From DATAFO01 sp046728935 (GTDB lineage: Bacteria > Actinomycetota > Thermoleophilia > Solirubrobacterales > 70-9): 5,877 nt of DNA. Shown here piece by piece: positions 5,077 to 5,877 of the stretch; within the stretch, counting starts at the first letter, position 1, and every line of letters starts with the position of its first letter. The notes under the pieces were generated by a model. The model ran no database searches. It was not told the origin of the DNA and was given only the letters and a program-made list of their open reading frames with translations. The stretch spans positions 1-5,877 of the forward strand of contig JBKPFS010000078.1 of the NCBI GenBank assembly GCA_046728935.1, written 5' to 3'. Position numbers and translations under genes: made by a program.

Positions 5077-5358
5077 ATGCCCAAGCGCGATCCCACCCGC
5101 CGCAGCACCCGCGTCTCGCGGCTGCTCGAGCGGGTGATCCAGCAGCGCCGCCGGCCCGAGTCCGGGCCCGAACAGTCGCGGCCCGCCGCCGGGACCGAGC
5201 CGGACGATCAGACGGGTGTCGAGCGGCGGCTGCAGACGCTGGAGGCCCGGCTCGAGCATCTCGAGACCCTGGACGAAGGGCTCCAGGACTCCGTCCATCG
5301 CGAGTCCGCCCGTCATCAGCATGAGATCGAGGACCTGCAGGACCGGCGGGCGAGCTGA
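5077..5358 (+). CDS. Small hypothetical protein with C-terminal coiled coil
   Basis: A 93-residue protein I do not recognise. The first 26 residues are strongly basic (MPKRDPTRRSTRVSRLLERV, then IQQRRR). A Pro/Gly/Glu-rich linker (27-46) follows. Residues 48-90 form a probable coiled coil with hydrophobic residues at V48, L52, L55, L59, L62, L65 and L69 and many Glu, Arg and His residues between them. There is no signal peptide, membrane segment or cysteine. The coiled coil suggests it forms oligomers, and the basic N-terminus could bind nucleic acid; both are inferences. No good ribosome-binding site precedes the ATG. However, it overlaps the next gene by one base and keeps GC-rich coding bias, which supports translation as a pair. 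The start is uncertain. Confidence 0.6.
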   Translation: MPKRDPTRRSTRVSRLLERVIQQRRRPESGPEQSRPAAGTEPDDQTGVERRLQTLEARLEHLETLDEGLQDSVHRESARHQHEIEDLQDRRAS

Positions 5359-5690
5359 TGGGCGAGACCTGGACCTGCGGCCGCTGCGGCGTGAGGACGA
5401 GCTTCGCGCCCGGCTCCGCGAAGCCGCCGGAGCCGCTCGGCTGGGCCCGGTCCAACGGAGAGTGGCGCTGCCTCGGGTGTCGCAGGACGGAGGTGATCGA
5501 GGCCGCCGCCCGGAGCGACGCCGCGAGCGCCTCGGTGACCCGGAGGCGGGCCCTGACCGAGTTCGAGCTCCTGCGCGACCCCTCGGCGCCCGACCGAGTG
5601 ATCGCCAGGCGGGTCAAGTGCCCGACCGGCGCCGTGAAGCCGGTGCGCGCCGGCCTGCGCGCGGCGGGCCGGATGCGAGCGGAGGAGTAG
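5358..5690 (+). CDS. Zinc-ribbon plus helix-turn-helix protein, probable DNA-binding
   Basis: A 110-residue protein with two visible parts. The N-terminus carries two CxxC pairs, C7-x2-C10 (WTCGRCG) and C38-x2-C41 (EWRCLGCRR), spaced as in a zinc ribbon, with GWARSNGEW just before the second pair. From about 64 to 107 comes a helical segment, ALTEFELLRDPSAPDR then VIARRVKCPTGAVKPVRAGL. It reads like a winged or simple helix-turn-helix with the recognition helix near 90-103. The layout resembles small uncharacterised actinobacterial proteins, but I cannot name a studied member. Its ATG shares its A with the TGA of the coiled-coil gene (TGATG), so the two are probably translationally coupled and may act together. 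A transcriptional regulator is the likeliest role. No target is evident, though the divergent promoter region upstream is one candidate. Confidence 0.75.
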   Translation: MGETWTCGRCGVRTSFAPGSAKPPEPLGWARSNGEWRCLGCRRTEVIEAAARSDAASASVTRRRALTEFELLRDPSAPDRVIARRVKCPTGAVKPVRAGLRAAGRMRAEE

Positions 5691-5696
5691 TCGGCG

Positions 5697-5750
5697 ATGG
5701 CGCGTGTCGAGATCAAGCTCGCCAGCCGTGACATCGAACGGGCCCTGTAA
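5697..5750 (+). CDS. Possible 17-residue ORF with a strong ribosome-binding site
   Basis: ATG at 5697 is preceded by GGAGGAG (5681-5687, spacing 9), formed by the last codons of the zinc-ribbon gene. It encodes MARVEIKLASRDIERAL and stops at TAA (5748-5750). It is either a genuine small protein, the third member of the operon, or the start of a longer gene cut short by mutation. I see no clear continuation in other frames. The good ribosome-binding site and spacing are the main support. Confidence 0.35.
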   Translation: MARVEIKLASRDIERAL

Positions 5751-5761
5751 GCAGAGGAGCG

Positions 5762-5812
5762 CCGATCGGGCTATCGCTTCGGACGAAAAGCGGTAGCCGC
5801 TCGGGCGATCGG
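5762..5812 (+). terminator. Long two-part hairpin, candidate operon terminator or structured RNA
   Basis: An inner stem of eleven pairs joins 5769-5779 (GGCTATCGCTT) to 5788-5798 (AAGCGGTAGCC) with one G-U pair and an 8-base loop. An outer stem of seven pairs joins CCGATCG (5762-5768) to CGATCGG (5806-5812), with seven unpaired bases on the 3' side. It starts 12 bases after the small ORF stop. No T-tract follows; the next bases are purine-rich. It most simply ends the upstream operon. Confidence 0.5.
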
Positions 5813-5877
5813 AAGAAGGGGGGCAGCTCAGCGGTCCGGGCTTCTGTCAAGTAGGGCACACAGATTCGGCGTAGGTG

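Noticed and set aside
5075..5734. Minus-strand 219-codon open frame at the right side
   Set aside because: Arg/Ala/Ser-rich translation antisense to the CxxC-containing and coiled-coil genes; no start signal or family features.

Overview
This is a very GC-rich window with codon use and protein sequences typical of Actinomycetota. The methyltransferase and the zinc-ribbon/HTH protein resemble ones I associate with Thermoleophilia (Solirubrobacterales), but that placement rests on recall, not on a search. There is no rRNA, tRNA or CRISPR array.

Left part (1-2340): mobile-element territory. The window opens inside the C-terminal half of a frameshifted IS110-family transposase (1-351). About 310 bases of non-coding, hairpin-containing sequence follow. 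Next comes an apparently complete IS110-family element (about 662-2321). It has a DEDD/serine transposase of 452 residues, a roughly 290-base 5' non-coding segment where IS110 elements encode their bridge RNA, and an 11-bp direct repeat at its two proposed ends. The repeat supplies a perfect TTGACA box at the left end.

Middle (2340-4786): just right of the element is a decayed minus-strand fragment of an Ohr/OsmC-family peroxide-resistance gene with two frameshifts. Beyond it lies a lipid-modifying pair facing tail to tail. On the plus strand is a cyclopropane-fatty-acid-synthase-like SAM methyltransferase. On the minus strand is a three-histidine-box membrane fatty-acid desaturase. Their stop codons share one CTAG.

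Right part (4582-5877): the desaturase is divergent from a cold-shock-domain protein across a 205-bp region with hairpins and an 8-bp direct repeat. The cold-shock gene carries an 11-bp tandem duplication that changes its C-terminus, and a hairpin abuts its start codon. A probable operon follows: a small coiled-coil protein, a zinc-ribbon/HTH protein overlapping it by one base, and possibly a 17-residue ORF with a strong ribosome-binding site. An 18-bp-paired hairpin comes after these.

Together, the desaturase, cyclopropane-synthase-like enzyme and cold-shock protein suggest a membrane-fluidity/cold-adaptation cluster next to an insertion-sequence hotspot. The best candidates for something new are the bridge-RNA region of the IS110 element, the cold-shock start-codon hairpin with the C-terminal duplication, and the uncharacterised coiled-coil plus zinc-ribbon/HTH pair.
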